Shown here piece by piece: positions 23,090 through 36,540 of a stretch of DNA of 64,000 bases. The notes under the pieces were generated by a model. That model ran no database searches. It was given only the letters and a program-made list of their open reading frames with translations, and was not told the origin of the DNA. Source of the stretch: Gerris lacustris (taxonomy: Eukaryota; Arthropoda; Insecta; Hemiptera; Gerridae); NCBI GenBank assembly GCA_951217055.1, contig OX578282.1, positions 26,937,657 to 27,001,656 on the forward strand. The letters are read 5' to 3'. The translations under genes were made by a program, and so were the position numbers. Within the stretch, counting starts at the first letter, position 1; the number at the start of each line of letters is the position of its first letter.

Positions 23090-23480
23090 CACTAATAAAG
23101 AATGCTCTATAAAAGGAAATACATATGCTTTTAACAGCCACTGTACTACGAGCAATTACAGTATATGCGCATATACTGTAAGCGCATATATCATTAAAAA
23201 TATAAGCGTGGAAGCGATATCAACATTTTCGGTAATTTCTTAGAGTTTTGTATTCCAAGAATTTACATTTAATCTTTTATAGAGAAGTAAGTTCTAGGAT
23301 TGATTAAAAGAAGTAGATATAATGCAAGCGTTCGTTGAAGTTTTGATATAAAGATGTCCCATCCTTTTTTTTTCAGTGATATACGCGTATATATTTACTG
23401 TGATAGCTCGTATTGTTAAGACGGTTACTAGAAAGTAGTTTCTCCTTTTAGTACATTCTTTATAAAAGCATGTTTTTTTT
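23090..23480. repeat. Imperfect foldback with 24-bp perfect palindrome
   Basis: The left part (ATAAAGAATG, TAAAAGGAAATAC, ACTACGAGCAATTACAGTATA) reappears inverted at about 23,380-23,475 (TACATTCTTTATAAAAG, CTCCTTTTAGT, GATAGCTCGTATT). Arms are about 80-90 bp and diverged. At 23,157-23,180 lies a perfect 24-bp palindrome with half-site TACAGTATATGC. It looks like an old inverted-repeat element; family unknown. Confidence 0.5.
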
Positions 23481-25250
<1,770 letters not shown>

Positions 25251-25252
25251 AT

Positions 25253-25360
<108 letters not shown>

Positions 25361-25592
25361 AAGATAGTTTTAAAATGATTAAATATTGTTTATTGATTTA
25401 CATATAACATACATTAGAACATATTAACTCTCCACAATGTATTACATTCTTTAAAATATCTAACTACCATTTATTTCCTCTGGGTTATTTATTGTTCTAA
25501 AATACCTTTTAAAATAGACTAGTGAGTTGTTTTGGCTGATTCCTGACGGATTTTTGTTTTATTAGTTTGATTTTTCTATTTTTCCATGTCCT

Positions 25593-25622
25593 TTACTTGT
25601 TTGTTATCAAACAAACAAGTAA
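25593..25622. repeat. Perfect 13-bp-arm hairpin
   Basis: TTACTTGTTTGTT, loop ATCA, AACAAACAAGTAA. GTCCTTTACTTGTT is then repeated directly a few bases downstream. Confidence 0.85.
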
Positions 25623-27087
25623 CTTGTCCTTTACTTGTTGTTTATTTATAGTTATAGTTACATATAAAACTCCATAATATGCAAGTACTAATAATAATAT
25701 ATAGTTTTCTATTACGTGAATTCTATACTGTGTACTTATTATTATTTGTTTTCGACACGAATGTGAACTTTTTATTTTCAAATGAAGACGTGAGTAAAAG
25801 TTTATTATTTATATATTCAGTTCTTTTTCCTTGCTTGTCGTTAGAAATATGATAAGTTTTTACCTCCAATTTGATTTTTTAACATGTTTATTTATTTTAT
25901 TTTTCTTCGATATCTGAATGCATGAATTATTGTTTTCCTTTGCATATATTAAAAGTTCAGAAAATAAATATATTATTAAAGTTTTCATGTGAACGACTTG
26001 TTAATGTTCATGTTCGACTTTGTTTACTTAATTATTATTAATTTTTTAAAAATAATTTTCTCTCCCACTGGTCGCACGCCAACAACCTTCACGTTAACGT
26101 CGCTTTCTATTTTCGTTGGCCATAAATGTATTTTTATCTGACCATAGTTATAGCTGAAACTTTGCAGAAAATGCTAAAATAGTTTTTTTCTTTGTGTGTG
26201 TGGATTTTAATTTAATTTTAATTAGTAGTTTTTTTTTTCATTTTTTTATAACTGAAATGACGAATCAAGTGTACTTGATTTTTATTAACAATAATTTTCA
26301 CTATATGCGATTCACTAAGTTATTTATACTAACACCACTTTTATCCAAATTCGATGTACCTTTTCGTATAGTTCATATTTATTTTGTTATTGACCATTAT
26401 TTGGTTTTGTTGATACCATTCTATTTACAGTTTTTCTCTTTACAAAAAATTTATTTTGTATACCTTTTTATTCTGTTCAAATTTATTTTATAAACTTACA
26501 ACTTACGCATTATTTATTTGGGTTGTTAACAGTGTAGTTTAAGTTTATCTCTTCGTTATTTTCTGTTTCCAAAATATATTGGTGGAATCCCATACCTTAG
26601 TTGATTAGACGATCCTCAGGTACTTCATTTATAATTATAAATTATAAGTAACTATGTATCAATATTTTGATTTGTATCCCAGTTCCCATTTTTCGTGTTG
26701 ACATAGTTTAACTTTAATTAACCAAAGTCAATTTTATGTTTAATTGTTAAAAACTAAGTTTTCATGAACAACCCGTTTTAACTTCTAGAAGAATGTTTGA
26801 CTTTTGTTCTAAAGTTATCTCTTACAATCTGCTTTATCACGCAAATTGCAGCTTAAGTTTACTGTTTTCCAGGGATTTGTTTAACTTATAACCACGGTGT
26901 ATAAAACTTTAAAATTATGTTAAGTTGTCGAACTACAATAGTTAATGTTCAATATCTATATATAATATATACTTCCGAACACTTTGGAAGTGTTTTAACT
27001 GCAGTAAGTAATTTGGAATTGCTAGAACTTCCCTGTCAAATTGGACGTAGGTTCTTATCCTACCACTATTAATTCATTTTTCCTTAT
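25623..27087. other. AT-rich DNA, no gene seen
   Basis: The 99-codon frame at 26,194-26,493 is dominated by Phe, Ile, Leu and Tyr from AT-rich codons, with no motif, and is most likely chance. Confidence 0.5.
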
Positions 27088-27455
27088 AGTCCAGGAGATA
27101 ACGTGCATAAAAGTAGTTGTCTAACATCAAGCTAGAATTTTGTGTATAACTTAATCTTTTGTTGCCTTTAAGAATATATGTTTGACTAAGTTCGTCTATG
27201 GGACACAGCTTGCCCATAGGCTGTTAAAAAAACTGACTGGTGGAGACCGGACATGTCCCATCCATTCTGGTGGACAATGTGGTTTTCATGATCCTGAGTT
27301 AAAAACTAGTTGGTAGATCAAAAGTCAAGTGGAAGTTAGTTACTCAAATCATAGAGGTCATATTATAGTAAGTGACAAACTAACATCAACTTGAGTTCTA
27401 CTGACTAATTTTGTACTCAGAATAATGAAAATCACATTAGACGGGAAAGAGCCGC
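27088..27455. repeat. Foldback family F, copy 1, right arm broken
   Basis: Left arm begins AGTCCAGGAGATAACGTGCA, then ACTAACATCAAGCTAGAATT-like sequence, GTTCGTCT, GGTGGACAATGTGGTTTTCA, CCTGAG. The right arm returns from about 27,385 (ACATCAACTTGAGT, TTTTGTACTCAG, GAAAATCACATT) and then stops near 27,450, so only its inner part is kept. Relatives: 28,376-28,587 and 62,871-63,446. Confidence 0.75.
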
Positions 27456-27632
27456 TCCCCGTCTTTTCTTTTATAAACTGCCTACAACCCTCTAGACTGG
27501 ACAATACTATGCCACCTCGGAGGTAGGCAGTTGCATACCTCCTGCAACTGCCTACCTTCCTGGTTGCAGTGTAACGCTTTTTGTTGCCTTTTTTTGGTAA
27601 ATGTCAAAAAAAAAATACGTGAAGAATTTTGG

Positions 27633-27800
27633 ATGGTTTGTTGTAAAGTACTCTACGCAGATGGTCCCATAATAATTTCAATCACCTATGCTCATTTAAT
27701 ATTGCTTAAAAATAAGATTTTCCGCACTGGGTATTCAAACAGATTCAAATATCAAAACCATTTGCTCAATAATAGGACAAGAGAAAGCTGTGTACTATGA
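27633..27800. repeat. Dispersed repeat fragment with W-like tip
   Basis: GATGGTTTGTTG.AAAGTA, CAGATGG.CCCATA, CTGGG.ATCAAA and AATAGGAC.AGAG are shared with 46,860-47,015, and more weakly with 51,330-51,500. In the 46.9-kb copy the end is GAGAGGAAATATATGTGCCA, a W-type tip. Confidence 0.45.
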
Positions 27801-28375
27801 TATTTTATTAATATGTACTTAAAAAATCCGTTATTTGTCACGTTATATAACATAAAGCTATAAGTCCTAAATTAATCGAAAAGTTAAGAAGAAAAAACTA
27901 AATATGAAAGAGCTGAAGTAGTTTGGCCCTGTTATCGTAATATCAATAACAACATAATGTCAACCATGAAAGGACGCTTCCTCGGCTTAGTTAGATATTC
28001 GGCTACAAACATTGCTGGCATTAATTTACAGAGTCGCTATGATATAAACCAATTTTTTTATAAATATCCTTAGCTAGATATAAAAGTCTAAGTTTTACAT
28101 GGTCATGAAATGATATAATGCTGTGTACAACAATTAAGAAAACGAAAGATTGCAAGCACAGTCACACGTGAAATTTAGCTAGATGTGATTGAAAATAAGT
28201 ACAGATGTACTGGGTTAGCTATAGAATTTCCTCCATTGTCTAGTTCTGGTTAGAATCTACTAAAATGGGTCAATTTGCTGAGAAATACAAATAAAGGCAG
28301 TCGGAGAAAATGCAGCTATTTAAATGTCGAACTTGAATGTATACAATAGATTTTACCTTATTTGAAGTACCTAAT

Positions 28376-28587
28376 AGTGCAGGAGATAACGAGCATAAAA
28401 TTGACTGACTAACATCAAGCTAGAATTTTGTGTAAAACTTATTCTTTTGGTGCCCCTTAAGAATGTGGTTGACTAAGTTCTTCTGGCACATCTTGGCCAC
28501 AGACTAACAGCCTCTATGCACAAGCTGTGTCCCGCAGACGAACTCAGCCAACCACGTATTCTTAAAGGGCAACAAAAGACTGTTATA
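28376..28587. repeat. Foldback family F, copy 2, internally deleted
   Basis: Starts AGTGCAGGAGATAACGAGCA and ACTAACATCAAGCTAGAATT, then after TTCTTAAGGGG-type sequence and a short centre returns as GTCCCGCAGACGAACTCAGC and CACGTATTCTTAAAGGGC. Outer parts of both arms are kept and the middle of the foldback is gone. Confidence 0.7.
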
Positions 28588-28989
28588 CCGAAAACTACGG
28601 TTGAAATAGAAATATAATAAAACTATCACTTGCTTTGTTTACGTTTGTACTATTAATATCGTCATAGGTATGCTGTTTATGTTTACTTTGTCTTGGGTTT
28701 TTCTTTTAATTATATAATGTTTATAACTTCTTATGTAAATCAAATCAGATGTGGACAGTGTTGAAATTTTCTTCACTTCATGGAAAATCATTAAATCGTG
28801 GTTAAATCATTTATTTTTGTCATTGAATCCAGTATAGCCAACAATCTAGCCAACCTTTACCACCCCTCATCTGAAGACGGTTGCCGTGGTGCTCTCTTAT
28901 TGGCGAAAGTTAGTACTAAAGAATGTTAATTGAGCTACCTTTGGGACTATATTTAAATACTTCAGTGCTTTTATTGGCAAAATCTAGTT

Positions 28990-29245
28990 GTAGGATTAGC
29001 GAACCCCAATTTGAAGAAAACATTCATTTCGTGATTTCGGCTCGAGGTATGATTTTGCTGAACATGCATGCCTAATTTCATCAAAATCGGCCCAGTAGTT
29101 TAGGCCCCACGCGTCTGCACAGACGACAGTCAGAATTAAAAAAAAAAAAAAACTACTTTTTTGCACACAGGGGCCCTCAAAACGTGTAAATCTGAATTTT
29201 CGCGCCATCACAATGCTTTCTCTTTGTATGAAGTATGAGAAAGTA
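28990..29245 (+). repeat. Dispersed repeat M, copy 1
   Basis: Matches 58,300-58,500: GGTATGATTTT.CTGAACATG, ATTTC.TCAAAATCGG, GTCTGCAC, an A-rich tract, CGCCATCACAAT and ATGAGAAAGTAAAAA. The CATCAAAATCGGC...GACAG motif also occurs in W and Z and is widespread in insect noncoding repeats. Confidence 0.65.
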
Positions 29246-29618
29246 AAAAGTGATAACTGAGCAATCTCCTGTTACATCCTAACTTCCTAGTACCTACTCT
29301 AAATTTAAGAGCGTAATATTTTTCATGTCTTATTTTTGAATGTCCTTTTTTGTGACGAAAAATTCATTCTTTCCCCTGGCTCAAAAACATATCCATGTTA
29401 ATTAAATGTAATAAGTGATTAAACACTCACAAACTGTAAATCCAGTATGAAGTTCTTTCAGCAGTCCTAAAATGCAAATGGAAACAAAAATGTCTGTTCT
29501 CAGTTTGGATTTTGACTTTGATTTTCGAATAGCAATGAAACTTGGTAAATTCGGATTACGGATTCGCAATTACGGATTCCAACATCACTTTTGTGTGTAT
29601 ATCAAAATTAAAATATAA

Positions 29619-30039
29619 GGTTTGTTCCAACCCCCCTATTTGTACCGTCCTTTGTATCGTCCCACGGATCGCTCGGGAATCGTTTAGGACAGATTTTATA
29701 CGCGCACGCGCTGACATTGTACTGTAATAAAATCATGTCAGGTTAGAACGGGTTTAGAACTATAATTCGCATTTATTAAAAACCTAACAGTTAGGAAACC
29801 TTCCTGTTGACATGTGTGGCGATTGACATAACTGCGCATGTCATACAAACCAGTACTTGGTATTGTCAGAGGATCGTTGGGACCGTACACTGAACGGTTC
29901 GCAAACGATCCCTGCCCGGGTTTGAACAGTTTCGTGGACGATACGAAACACTGTCACAAGTCGGCTTGGAACGGCTTTTATCCATTGCGCATGCCCGTGT
30001 CGATTCCGCGGATGGTACACTTCTTGGTTGGAACAAACC
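29619..30039. mobile_element. K element: 421-bp MITE, ends GGTTTGTTCCAACC
   Basis: Perfect 14-bp terminal inverted repeats at 29,619-29,632 and 30,026-30,039. ATAA stands immediately outside both ends (29,615-29,618 and 30,040-30,043), a likely target duplication. The interior is much less AT-rich than the surroundings, with GAGGATCGTTGGGACCGT and GCGCATGCCCGTG. A reversed copy without its tips lies at 52,372-52,752. No coding capacity. Confidence 0.75.
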
Positions 30040-30043
30040 ATAA

Positions 30044-31258
30044 ACGTTTTGTAATTAACAACTGAAGTTAATGTTTTTTGTTGATAGCCTGTGCGTGCTT
30101 CTTAACAAACTTTTTATGTATAAACACTTTTTATGGGAGAGGTTTTCAAAAGTTACAGAGTCGGCCCACAGCTAATTTTGGGGTTGCTTAGTATTATAGA
30201 TTTGACGATTGCTCGGCGTTATCATCGGTGAAAAATTGTCTCTTAATGATATATTGGTGTTAAGAAAAATGGTTTTACTAAATTTTCAATCTGTTTGCTG
30301 AGATTATAGTATGTATAATAATTAAAATCTAGCCTGCTTTGAAATGAATTTAAACCTAATTTATCTTACAGGGGCTACACTCACTTATCGACCTGACCTG
30401 CCGAAGTGATCAAAACAATAGTCAATATTAACATAAAATTAAACATTTTCAATAACAGCAAAATGTAATCAAAATATAAATTTATCCATCATTTAAGAAA
30501 TAACGTGAATAAATAAAATAAAACCACTTTTTTTTAAAAAAAATGGATGTTGTTTTCTCTTACTTATGTTTTTTTTTTCGGAAACATTGTCAATATATCC
30601 CGTTCTTAATTATGTATTGCATGATAAAAAAGTAGTTAGACATTGACCTATACATTATATTAAATTGCTTCGTTGCATCTCATGTTAAAATCTATTCGTT
30701 CTAAATGTTATCGTCGTATTCATTTGATTATATTAAAATTTCCTCGAGAAACATTTTTTTCTTCTAAATAAAAAGACATCAGTTTAATTTATCGTTATAT
30801 TTTCAATTTAATTCTATTCTGAAAGAAGATAACGGACAGGAACATTAATTTTAATACTTTAACTTGATATAATTGGCTCTCCCGCTTCGTTGCATAAGGA
30901 TTATTCACATTAACATGTAAATTACATTGTCTACACCCGCGTTTAAATTCATTACTGGCATTAAATTACTTTTAATCAAAATTAAGTTGTAAGCGTGTGA
31001 TATGTGTTGGTAATTGACTTATCGTTTAAATATTCAAATTAAATTAGGTATGTAATTATGCATAATTAGATTTGATTATCTTGTCCTATTTAGTTGTCTT
31101 TAGAGCATGATGAGATTTAGGAAAAATAAGTTAAATGAGGTGTTTATTAAATCCATTTGTCTCATATTAAATTATTATTGATTATTACAAGAGAATTTAA
31201 TCAAATTAAAGACATTTTTTATTAGTTTCCTTATTAAAAAAAAAATAAATCGACTATT
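30044..31258. other. AT-rich DNA, no gene seen
   Basis: No motif-bearing frame and no repeat match noticed. Confidence 0.5.
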
Positions 31259-31259
31259 T

Positions 31260-31703
31260 ATAGACCAATATATAGGTAACCTGAGAGGGGTCCAGCTTGC
31301 ATTAATTAGGGTAAACGATTTTTTTTTTGGATTGTTTTGTACAGTAAGAGGAGCATGAAACCAAGTTTGCAACCTCGAAAGCCGTGGGGACAACTTTTGG
31401 CAGGCGAAAATTTTTCAGAACCTCGCACTTTTTCAGTTTTTTTAATATAACTCATAAACGACGCCGAAAGCAGGAAATTGCATTCTCTCCGAAATAAAAG
31501 TAGACAAAAGCCTCTACAAAATGCACTAGTCAAACTTAATTTTATGTTATCCTAAACCATTTCTACAGGGCTTTGAAGTTTGACAAAATTATGTAAAAAA
31601 AAAAAAGTTTACTAATTTTTTTGACATTTATATAGTCGTTTATGGTACCCATTATATATTTTTATGTTATATTGATGATATGTGTATATATACCTACATA
31701 CAT

Positions 31704-31765
<62 letters not shown>

Positions 31766-32156
31766 ATAATGGGCACCATAACGACTATATAAATGTCAAA
31801 AAAATAGTAAAAGCTTGGTTTATTTATTTTTTTTTTAAACAATTTTGTCAAACTTCAAAGCCCTGTAGAAATGGTTTAGGATAACATAAAATTAAGTTTG
31901 ACTAGTGCATTTTGTAGAGACTTTTGTCTACTTTTAATTCGGAGAGAATGCAATTTCCTGATTTCGGCGTCGTTTATGAGTTATATTAAATAAACTGAAA
32001 AAGTGCGAGGTTTTTCGCCTGCCAAAAGTTGTCCCCAGGGCTTTCGAGGTTGCAAACTTGGTTTCATGCTCCTCTTACTGTACAAAACAATCCTAAAAAA
32101 AAATCGTTTACCCTAATTAATGCAAGCTCGAATGTATCACCTATATATTGGCCTAT
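31260..32156. mobile_element. G element: 0.9-kb foldback with arms of about 390 bp
   Basis: Left arm 31,260-31,658 and right arm 31,768-32,156 are inverted copies: tip ATAG(A/G)CCAATATATAGGT, then GCTTGCATTAATTAGGGTAA, CAGTAAGAGGAGCATGAAAC, GACAACTTTTGGCAGGCGAA, CTTTGAAGTTTGACAAAATT, down to ACCCATTATAT. The arms differ by scattered substitutions and small indels. The 110-bp centre holds (TA)n and (TG)n. TA flanks the GRCC tips and may be the duplication. A transcript would form a long hairpin. No protein. Confidence 0.85.
31708..31766. repeat. (TA)n then (TG)n
   Basis: About 45 bases of TA followed by TGTGTGTGTG, in the centre of foldback G. Confidence 0.95.
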
Positions 32157-32486
32157 TATGCTTCTTTAAATTAATATGTTTTAATATTATACTATGGTAA
32201 ATAACAAACACTTTATTCTGTTTAGTTATAGTCTAAGAGTAGTGCAAGTCTATCATTACTGTATAAAAAGATGAGAAGTCAATTTATATTTTAAAGAATA
32301 TAATTAACTATTAAGGGGTGCAGATAATTGTGCGTAGGTTTAGAAGAAATTGTTAGAACGTGGGAAGCCGCAATTGCTGGATAATAGAAATGAATCAAGT
32401 AGTAATAGAATATAATTCTCTAGGAGTTAGCCCTCCTCTTTAAATCAGTGTTTATCTATATCGACCTATATCTGAGTTAAGATAAT

Positions 32487-32489
<3 letters not shown>
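32157..32489. other. AT-rich DNA, no gene seen
   Basis: Spacer between foldback G and the (TA)n array of repeat H. Nothing recognised. Confidence 0.5.

Positions 32490-32560
<71 letters not shown>
32490..32560. repeat. (TA)n at the edge of repeat H
   Basis: About 70 bases of uninterrupted TA, directly followed by repeat H. Confidence 0.97.
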
Positions 32561-32561
<1 letters not shown>

Positions 32562-32765
32562 CATGGTGTGTAGGAAGGTGAAGTACTAGGCAGAATATAT
32601 GGTTCTCAATTACTTAGGAAAGGTCGAGTTAAAAGAGTTGGGGCTGCAAAAAAGGTTTAAACAGTTTAACGAGATAAAATAAACAGCTGGTCTGTCTCAG
32701 AAAACTCTTAGGGATATCACTGAGATCTAGCAAGAAGAAGTACTGTAATTTCTTAACTCTAGGGT
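32561..32765 (+). repeat. Dispersed repeat H, copy 1
   Basis: Matches 40,745-40,969 reversed: AGGTGAAGTACT, TTACTTAGGAAAGGTCGAGT, AAAAAAGGTTTAAAC, CTGTCT..GAGA, CTAG...GCAAGAAG. In both copies the same end touches a (TA)n array, so the array marks one end of the element. Confidence 0.75.
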
Positions 32766-33474
32766 CAACTAGAAGAATTATATGTTGAGATTTATTTAAC
32801 AATCTGACCCAGTCACAGGTCTACCTCTTTTTTAGGAAATTTCCCGTTTTATAACACGGATGTTATTAAAACTAAAAGCGAAATAAATCTTCTGTAACTA
32901 TAATAAATATAGTTGAGGATTTGTGATGTCGCTGGCTTCATATTAATTTATACTTTTATAAATTCTGAGGAATAGCCACATAACCACTGATGCTGTCCTT
33001 TATTTAGTTTTATAATTTTAATAAGTAGTTATGGTTGAATCTATGAATTTTATTTCTAATGAAACTATTTTTTTTTTTAATTTAAACGATTTATTTACTA
33101 GCTTTTATATTAATTTAATTTAACTTCGTTTTTTTCTCCTCCAAATTGCAATCTAAATTCGACCCACTTCCTGACCACCTAGAAAGCTGAAACTTAAATA
33201 GATTATGTATTTCCGGTGGATAATCAATTAATTAACTATTGAATACTTGACCGATGTTGATGAAATGAGGGATACATGTTAGGAAAGATCATAACCCCCA
33301 GGTGAAATTAAGAAATGAATTATAGTTCTAAATTTGGGGCGCTGCCTTGATTTTGATAAAAATGTTCAATAATTAAATTTAATATAAAAATCTTGAAACA
33401 TATAACAAACGGTAAACACTGGACGAAAAAATTATAAATATCATGAAATTTAGTTCAGTTGTATCGGATTATTA
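32766..33474. other. AT-rich DNA, no gene seen
   Basis: No frame or repeat recognised. A T17 run at 33,475-33,491 follows and adjoins the Y element. Confidence 0.5.
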
Positions 33475-33491
33475 TTTTTTTTTTTTTTTTT

Positions 33492-34384
33492 GGAACGAAG
33501 TTTCTTATGGCACGGGAGTGAATCCGAAAAATACGACCGTCACAAAATCACCGTAACAAAACCAACACGAAATCTACCGATGACGATAACTTGAGTAAAA
33601 GATGACTGAGTTAGTTGAAATTTGGTACACATTTTCATTTTACCAATGTCCAGGCTGAGTTCGTTGGACAACATTATCCACCCAAGCGTTCACGTGCAAC
33701 GCTCGCGTAAACGTAAGCTTCAAATTTAAAATTGGAATTTTAGGACGGGAGAAAATTCTAATTTCATCTATTTAATGAGACAAACAACTATTTTATATAT
33801 ATTTTTTTTTAGTAAAACGAACACCGACACTGCCACAAAGTGATAAAGATTGCTAAATTTATTAAAGTGGACCTAAACGTTTAAAACAAAGAAGACATCG
33901 TTTTTACCGATATCTTACGATCTAACGTAACGATTTTAATAAAACTTCTTAAAAATCGTCTAAAGTACAATTGAAACAGGCATGAGAAATTTCAACCTGA
34001 TTCTAGCAGATGTTTTTGTGTAGGGAAGAGATATATTTTATAATATTTTAAATTATTAGGCCGGGTAGGTAGAAACCATTTCTATTTCCTACCAACCATA
34101 AACATACTCTTTAACTATAAACTCATTATGATCAACTTTTTTCTTAATATTCAATACATATTTTTTTTAAGACGCTTGCTTTAATGATGCAAATAATGCT
34201 TTTCATTCAATTTTGCCTTAACTCTGCTAGGTACAAACAGTTAGTTACTTTTAATTTTGTCTTTTTCTAATTCCGTCATGTAGAAGTAGTTAGCAACTTA
34301 TACCTACTTAGCAATGTGATTTTATAATTTATATTTAATGCAAAATGTAAGTAACTTCGTTCCTACCGGGTGTGACATCACACT
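33492..34384. mobile_element. Y element, copy 2
   Basis: Starts GGAACGAAGTTTCTTATGGC directly after a T17 run; right motif TAAGTAACTTCGTTCC (34,348-34,363) followed by TACCGGGTGTGACATCACAC. Aligns with copies at 15,624 and 53,640 throughout (ACTTGAGTAAAAGATGA, GTTCACGTGCAACGCTCGCG, AGGCCGGGTAGGTAGAAA, TTAGCAACTTATACCTACTT). The sequence after the right end (TTATTTT) resembles that before the T run (TTATTATTTT), suggesting duplication of a T-rich target. Confidence 0.8.
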
Positions 34385-34815
34385 TATTTTCATTCTTTGG
34401 ACGTTTTAGGTAACCATTCAAGTTATTTCTTTGGAATGTATAGTAAAGAAGCAAAGTATCAATCAGTAAATTATAATTTGATTTAAAGCAAAGTATCGTT
34501 AAGTGCTCTTAAAACCCGTCTAGAGATTATATACTAAGATTTACTTACACATTAAACCTAGGAACATATTATATGCCTACTTCTTCTGATTTTTTTTTAT
34601 TACTCAGTTGATATAATATATTAAAACTAAATTACATATTTAGTAAGAATGAGTGTAATCAGAAGGCACTGAAACTAGTGTTCAATCACCAAATTAACAC
34701 GTTTTTTGTTATTTTCACTTTTGCTGGGGCACTACCTAGGAACTAAACTATTCCCTGGAAAATTATTTAATATGGTTTCGTTGGTATTTTAAATGGACTG
34801 CATTAAAAAATTGTA

Positions 34816-35592
34816 GGGTAAAGGCACCTAATATGGCCTAGTGTTTTTCGGCAATAGGTTTCACCCATCCGAATTTTGTAGCAAAAAATAATCATAGTGA
34901 TAGATTAACTACTTAAGTATAATGAGTCAACGCTACAATGACTAAATATTTAACACAAGACTTCTGAGAATTTTTATAAGGAATAAATCCTAAAACAATG
35001 ATACAAATTTTTGCCTCTTAATATGGCATACCATGGAGCCCTAATATGAACTCACGCAATGATCTGGTTTTTATCTCTGTATATTAATGTAAAGCAGTTA
35101 TCTGTTGTAATTATGAGAAATGAATATGTTTATCTATGAAATGCTGATTATTAGATCATCGTTGTAAAGGCACCCTTAATATGGCATAGGTCTTATTTGG
35201 GAATATGTCTAATGCCATATCACGTTTTTCACATCAGTTCTTCCATAAAATAAACAATGACATGAAAACATAAAACTGATGGGTGCATCTTAATCTACAC
35301 AACATATTGAATATATCTCGGATCTCTGTAAACATATATTAGTTAAGTGCTTACATTACATTAGTTTTGGCCGATCAAAAGGAAGCACTATAAACTTTTG
35401 TTGACACTAAGTTTTGGAAATAGCTGAATCTTGAGATAACGGTGAGGAGGTTAAGATATATCACTATCTCCCTAGCGGGACTACTGTATAACTACTTCGT
35501 TGAGTCATTCGCTGACAGAAATCAGCTCTTGGTTCAAGAGAAAATCCACTATGCCGTATTACCTGCCTGTGCCATATTAGGTGCCTTTACCC
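34816..35592. mobile_element. 777-bp element with 22-bp perfect inverted ends and TA flanks
   Basis: GGGTAAAGGCACCTAATATG plus GC at the left is repeated inverted at the right end, and TA flanks both (34,814-34,815 and 35,593-35,594), as in Tc1/mariner insertions. A third copy of the end motif, GTAAAGGCACCCTTAATATG, lies inside at 35,164-35,185, and TAATATG(G/A) recurs near 35,020-35,050. These could be binding sites for a transposase supplied in trans. No open frame of useful length, so it is non-autonomous or badly decayed. Confidence 0.75.
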
Positions 35593-35596
35593 TATA

Positions 35597-36059
35597 CTAA
35601 AAAGTCATGCCAGTTTTTAAGGGTTTCTCCTCTTGATTTTTCATGGTGTGTAGGAGTTACCGCGATTGAATGATCCATAGCTCGACGATGTTATTTATAC
35701 ACGATAGATAGTTTGCGTTTCTTTTTCCTTCATGCTTAATTAATTAAAATATTATTGGTTGATATTTTTGTGATTTTGTTCTGCGATATAACCAGCAGTG
35801 TAAGGCATAGATTCGTATTTATCAAATTAAAGTTGACAATAAGCGATCTGCTATTGACTTCTGACTATTAAAGCAAATAATTCTCGATCTGTCATCAGCC
35901 TGTTTAAGATAAATGACAATTACGTAGTAATCATCACTCCCCTCTATATTACTGAAGCCATTAGTAAGATTAATTTCCAATCTACTCAAATTGGCACAAC
36001 ATGTTTGACATTAAACGTAATACATAATTATCTAACAGAAGCGTATGGATGTTTCCATC
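35597..36059. other. AT-rich DNA, no gene seen
   Basis: Nothing recognised. Confidence 0.5.
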
Positions 36060-36540
36060 TACTTAATCTATAAATCAAATCTTAGGATGTTAGTTTATCT
36101 TTGTGGGTGAAAACGTCAGTTTGAAGTTTAAAACTAAAGTGGTTTTTCGATTGCTGCACAATTTTTGTGGACCGACTTATCTTAAAAACTACTCGTCCGA
36201 TTTTAATGGAATGTAGGTAATAGTTCAAAATTAGTTTATTGTTGTTACCATTTATGTTTCAACTTTCCCCATACTTTCCCTTTTACTTCTCCAAATACTT
36301 TATCTTTTACATGCGCGACTTTTATTTCTTTATTAATACCTAAATTTTTAAAAGTACTTACTTATCTTATTGTTTTTTAAAATTGAATGATTTGTCAAAT
36401 ATAGCCCTCAGATGTTCCCATGTTAATTTCAGCCTTCTGCACCCATTGATTTCTCTGCGCAAATAAATTTATGTTTTAAAAACAATTGTAACCCCACATG
36501 GAACCCAGAAAGCTGTGTACCATTCTAATTGACTATTTTT
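36060..36540 (-). repeat. Degenerate W-related repeat
   Basis: Read plus: TAAAAACTACTCGTCCGATT, TTTCAACTT..CC, CATTGATTT..TGCGC, and an end AGAAAGCTGTGTACCATTCT plus AATTGACTATTTTT, a worn W tip. Similar order to 50,825-51,060. Confidence 0.45.

Noticed and set aside
26194..26493. 99-codon hydrophobic frame that could look like a membrane protein
   Set aside because: Composition is what T-rich sequence gives in any frame; no topology signal or family motif.
35890..35905. Second hammerhead core candidate (CTGATGA on the minus strand), also 39,625 and 6,455 (CTGACGA)
   Set aside because: No paired helix II followed by GAAA was found near any of them.
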